This document shows positions 61,182 through 64,000 of a DNA stretch of 64,000 bases, in pieces; within the stretch, counting starts at the first letter, position 1; each line of letters opens with the position of its first letter. The notes beneath the pieces are model-generated. The model had not been told where the DNA came from. It was given only the letters and a program-made list of their open reading frames with translations, and made no database searches. The stretch comes from Methanarcanum sp963640855 (GTDB lineage Archaea > Thermoplasmatota > Thermoplasmata > Methanomassiliicoccales > Methanomethylophilaceae). The stretch lies in contig CAVIAJ010000005.1 in the NCBI GenBank assembly GCA_963640855.1, forward strand, positions 34,287 through 98,286, read 5' to 3'. The position numbers were made by a program, and so were the translations under genes.

Positions 61182-63866
61182 TTAACACGCGAAATAGCCG
61201 TGGGTCTTCAGCATGCGCTTCTTTATCAGGTGTGCACCGAAGAAGTACACACATGCGATGAAGGGCATCCAAAGCAGCGACCACAGAGGAATCTCGAGTC
61301 CGACACCGTCTGCGATGAGTTCCCACAGAGGTCCCGTGAACGGCAGAACCGTACCCAATACGAGTGCGATGATTGTTGTCGCAACAAGAATCTTCGAGGA
61401 CCATGCCTGGAAGAACGGCAACTTGTTGGTACGCACGATGTGTATGGCCCATACCTGCATCCAATACTGTTCTATGCACCAAAGTGACTGGAACAGTATT
61501 TCGTAGGATGTTCCCGAAAGATCCACTCTCTGAACGATTGCTTCGGTCATGTTTCCTGTGAATCCGTCGACTCCCACTACGGTTATACCTGCGCAGACAA
61601 CGAATGTGAAGAACAGCCATGACATCACATCGGTAATCGGGCACATAGGTCCGTACCTGAACATGACATTCTTCAGGTTGACTGCGTCCCATTTACGCGG
61701 TTCTCTGACGAATTCGTCTTCAACCTTATCCCACGGGATAACAAGACATGCAAAATCGTTGACTAAGTTGAAGATCAGAATCATCATCGCACCCATAGGC
61801 GTGAAGTTGAACAACAGAGACGCCAAAATCAGCGAGAACATGTATCCGAAGTTAATCGAACCGATCATCTTGACGTACTTGATCGTGTTGACGTAGACTT
61901 TTCTGCCTTCGATTGCACCTTCTTTCAGAATACCCAAATCCTTCTCGAGAAGAATCATATTCGCGGTATCCTTTGCGATATCGGTACCTGTGTCGACGGA
62001 AATGCTCACGTCGGCGTTCTTCATTGCGATGATATCGTTGATACCGTCGCCCATAAGTCCTACGGTGTGACCGTTTGCACGCAACGCAACAACAATACGC
62101 GATTTGTTATCTGGAGTGAGTCTTACGAAGACATCCGTCCTCTCGACTTCCTCTTTAAGCTGCTCATCGGTTAACGCATCGATCTGCGGACCCGTAAGCA
62201 TATTCTCCGTGGAGATGCCGATCTGATCCGCGACGTAGCGTGTGACGAATTCGTTGTCTCCCGTGAGAACTTTGGTGTTGATTCCGTATTCTCTGAGATC
62301 GATGATAGCGGTCTTTGCGCTCTCTTTGACAGGGTCCGTGAATACAACAAATCCCGTGAAAATCAAATCGCATTCATCCTCAACCGAGATTTCTTTTCCG
62401 GCGGGGAGGTATTTGTATGCGATACCGAGCACACGCATACCTTTTTCACTGTACCACTCGACCAATCCCATAACGTCGTTCTTGGTCTTATCGTCGAGAA
62501 CCTGAATGTTCCTGTCTCCGTCAAGATATCCTGTGGAAATCGAAAGAATTTCAGGCGTGGCACCTTTCGTAATCATTACGTTGACTTCTTCATCCTGTTT
62601 GACGACGACGGTCGCTCTTCTTCTGAAGAAATCGAAGGGAACGTCGGCCACGTACGGATACTGTTCCAATTCCTCGACATATCCGTATTCTTCGGCGTAT
62701 TCGTCAATGGCCCAGTCGATCTGATTTGTAGAAGATTTGAGGTTTCTGCTGTTCAAAGCTGCGAACACTTCCACCATGTGACTGCTGTTTCCGTGAACGT
62801 CGTTGCAGTCTTTGACGGAAATCCTGTTCTCGGTAAGTGTTCCCGTTTTATCCGAACACAGAACATCCATCGCACCCAGATTCTGAATGGAAGTTGCATC
62901 TTTCACGATGACCTTCTTCTTCGACATATCGATGGAACCTTTGGCTAAGTTCGTCGATACTATCGTAGCCAACATCTCAGGCATCAGTCCGATTGCGAGT
63001 GTGACGGCGAATAATGCTGCGGTTTTCACAACATCGAATACCTCTCCGCCGTTCATGAATCCCTTCACGAGCATGATGATGATTACAGGCGGAATCATGT
63101 AAAGCATGAGTTTGATTAAAACTCTCGCAATCTGTTTCGATCCCTTGTCATATGTGGTGGATGTCCTGTTCTGGGTCATCTTCTCGGTCATCGAACCGAA
63201 GATTGTGTCGTCACCGACAGTGACCACAATGGCTTCCGCGGAACCGCTGATGACATTGGAACCCATGAATGCCATGTTTGTACATCCGAGTGCGTTGTCG
63301 AAATCGGAGATGGGTTTATCGGTCTTTGTGACACCTCCGGATTCTCCGGTAAGTGCGGACTGATCTACCTTCAGATGATTCGACTTAAGAATTCTCACAT
63401 CTGCGGGAACCATGTCTCCCGCATCGAGAATCACAATATCTCCGACGACAAGGTCGGCGGAGTCCACCTCGATTTCAACATCCTCACGGCGGAGGGTGAT
63501 GATCGTGGTGACCATACTCACGAGTTTAGCTGCGGCGTTGCTGCTGCGGGTCTCTTGGATAAATGTCATCGCACCGCTCACTAAGATGAGGGTGGTCAGA
63601 ATGATTAGGTAGCTGTAATCGATCTCCTCTCCCTCTATGATAGCGCATACGGGCCAGAGAATATCGATGGCTGTTAAAGCAATAATAAAGACGTTAACGA
63701 ATGCGTGATACAGTCTTTTCAGAACCACGTGTTTGTTATGATTGGTAACCACATTGTCTCCGAATTTGATACGGGACGTGGTCACTTCTTCATTATAATG
63801 CCCTTCGGGTCTGCTGTCCAATCCTTTCATCACGGTCTCTGCATCCGAGGACGCAGCGAATCTCAT
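61182..63866 (-). CDS. mgtA: Magnesium-translocating P-type ATPase
   Basis: A P-type IIIB ATPase of the MgtA/MgtB type that imports magnesium. The 894-residue protein has DPKSDNHLKV-type actuator residues with LTGESG, GLMPEMLATIVSTNL in TM4, the phosphorylation motif CSDKTGTLTEN, MITKGATPEIL for nucleotide binding, LTGDNEFVTRYVA and MGDGINDIIAMKNADV. Ten hydrophobic helices fit the class. A TTG (63911) and GTGs further upstream are in frame; the ATG at 63866 is preferred because homology begins here and a TATA-like GGTAAATGG lies about 26 nt before it. Bacterial-like; regulation by magnesium not visible. Confidence 0.9.
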   Translation of the reverse strand: MRFAASSDAETVMKGLDSRPEGHYNEEVTTSRIKFGDNVVTNHNKHVVLKRLYHAFVNVFIIALTAIDILWPVCAIIEGEEIDYSYLIILTTLILVSGAMTFIQETRSSNAAAKLVSMVTTIITLRREDVEIEVDSADLVVGDIVILDAGDMVPADVRILKSNHLKVDQSALTGESGGVTKTDKPISDFDNALGCTNMAFMGSNVISGSAEAIVVTVGDDTIFGSMTEKMTQNRTSTTYDKGSKQIARVLIKLMLYMIPPVIIIMLVKGFMNGGEVFDVVKTAALFAVTLAIGLMPEMLATIVSTNLAKGSIDMSKKKVIVKDATSIQNLGAMDVLCSDKTGTLTENRISVKDCNDVHGNSSHMVEVFAALNSRNLKSSTNQIDWAIDEYAEEYGYVEELEQYPYVADVPFDFFRRRATVVVKQDEEVNVMITKGATPEILSISTGYLDGDRNIQVLDDKTKNDVMGLVEWYSEKGMRVLGIAYKYLPAGKEISVEDECDLIFTGFVVFTDPVKESAKTAIIDLREYGINTKVLTGDNEFVTRYVADQIGISTENMLTGPQIDALTDEQLKEEVERTDVFVRLTPDNKSRIVVALRANGHTVGLMGDGINDIIAMKNADVSISVDTGTDIAKDTANMILLEKDLGILKEGAIEGRKVYVNTIKYVKMIGSINFGYMFSLILASLLFNFTPMGAMMILIFNLVNDFACLVIPWDKVEDEFVREPRKWDAVNLKNVMFRYGPMCPITDVMSWLFFTFVVCAGITVVGVDGFTGNMTEAIVQRVDLSGTSYEILFQSLWCIEQYWMQVWAIHIVRTNKLPFFQAWSSKILVATTIIALVLGTVLPFTGPLWELIADGVGLEIPLWSLLWMPFIACVYFFGAHLIKKRMLKTHGYFAC

Positions 63867-64000
63867 TCTGATATCCGGGTCAACTAAACCATTTACCACG
63901 GGAAAGTTCAACGGTGTTTTACGTTTAAAGTTAGTCCTTTGAGCTTACTATGTTCGATAATTATTTCGCATGACATCCGTCAGAATACATTCCGCCGAAT

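Noticed and set aside
1..64000. tRNA, rRNA, CRISPR arrays, insertion sequences, prophage genes
   Set aside because: I read the intergenic regions on both strands and found no cloverleaf, repeat array or transposase; absence should be confirmed by tRNAscan and CRISPR tools.

Overview
The window is archaeal and looks like a strictly anaerobic methanogen of the Methanomassiliicoccales type (order-level placement is inference). Archaeal markers include sn-glycerol-1-phosphate dehydrogenase (EgsA), proteasome beta subunit, membrane LonB, the aCPSF1/FttA termination nuclease, ABCE1/Rli1, KEOPS Pcc1, archaeal tRNA-guanine transglycosylase, Hel308, Pth2 and NadM. Anaerobic life is indicated by two rubrerythrin-type proteins, a 2-oxoacid:ferredoxin oxidoreductase, several iron-sulfur flavoproteins and a radical SAM enzyme. 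All 64 genes whose 3' end is visible stop with TGA or TAA and none with TAG, as expected in a pyrrolysine-using lineage, although no pyl gene is present here. Several genes look bacterial in origin (ThrRS, a UvrA-like ATPase, DUF2188, MgtA, acyl-CoA synthetases).

Layout. 1-5838: arginine genes, with argC-argJ-argB on the minus strand (argB cut by the left edge) diverging from argG-argH. 5839-13666: thiamine genes (thiDN, thiM-thiE), a membrane FKBP isomerase, a TGS-less ThrRS, Pth2 and small unknowns. 13779-20218: small proteins, tgtA, pcc1, two iron-sulfur-flavoprotein-like genes, egsA and UPF0179. 20363-25568: purC, an overlapping nadM-pncC-E1-like operon, lonB and a DUF2188 protein. 25635-30212: TPR protein, reverse rubrerythrin, rubrerythrin, fttA and psmB. 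30497-41843: flavoprotein, hel308, thrC-thrB, rli1 with an overlapping UvrA-like gene, a PHP phosphoesterase and a YqfO/CutA-like protein. 41877-52010: a divergent metabolic locus, with MFS transporter, four-subunit 2-oxoacid oxidoreductase and ParA-like ATPase on the minus strand, and XRE-cupin regulator, two acyl-CoA synthetases and an ACT-ACT-metallohydrolase on the plus strand. 52011-56582: a Cys-rich protein, a radical SAM/SPASM enzyme, a Cys-rich membrane peptide, a DUF5685-like protein and a long-chain acyl-CoA ligase. 56784-60674: a coiled-coil protein, then asd-DUF39-NIL/ferredoxin-UPF0280, which matches the sulfide-to-homocysteine route of methanogens. 60772-63866: chorismate mutase and a magnesium P-type ATPase.

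How the genes connect. Aspartate semialdehyde from Asd can feed both homocysteine synthesis (adjacent genes) and threonine (thrB, thrC). The acyl-CoA synthetases and the oxidoreductase could together convert branched or aryl acids to 2-oxoacids for amino-acid synthesis.

Expression signals. Many genes have a TATA-like box about 25-32 nt before the start codon, so many transcripts are probably leaderless or nearly so. Genes inside operons instead use Shine-Dalgarno motifs or ATGA overlaps. Strong GC-rich hairpins follow many genes. No tRNA, rRNA, CRISPR array, transposase or prophage gene was recognised. No gene-free stretch exceeds 300 bases; the longest are 30213-30496 and 2882-3154.
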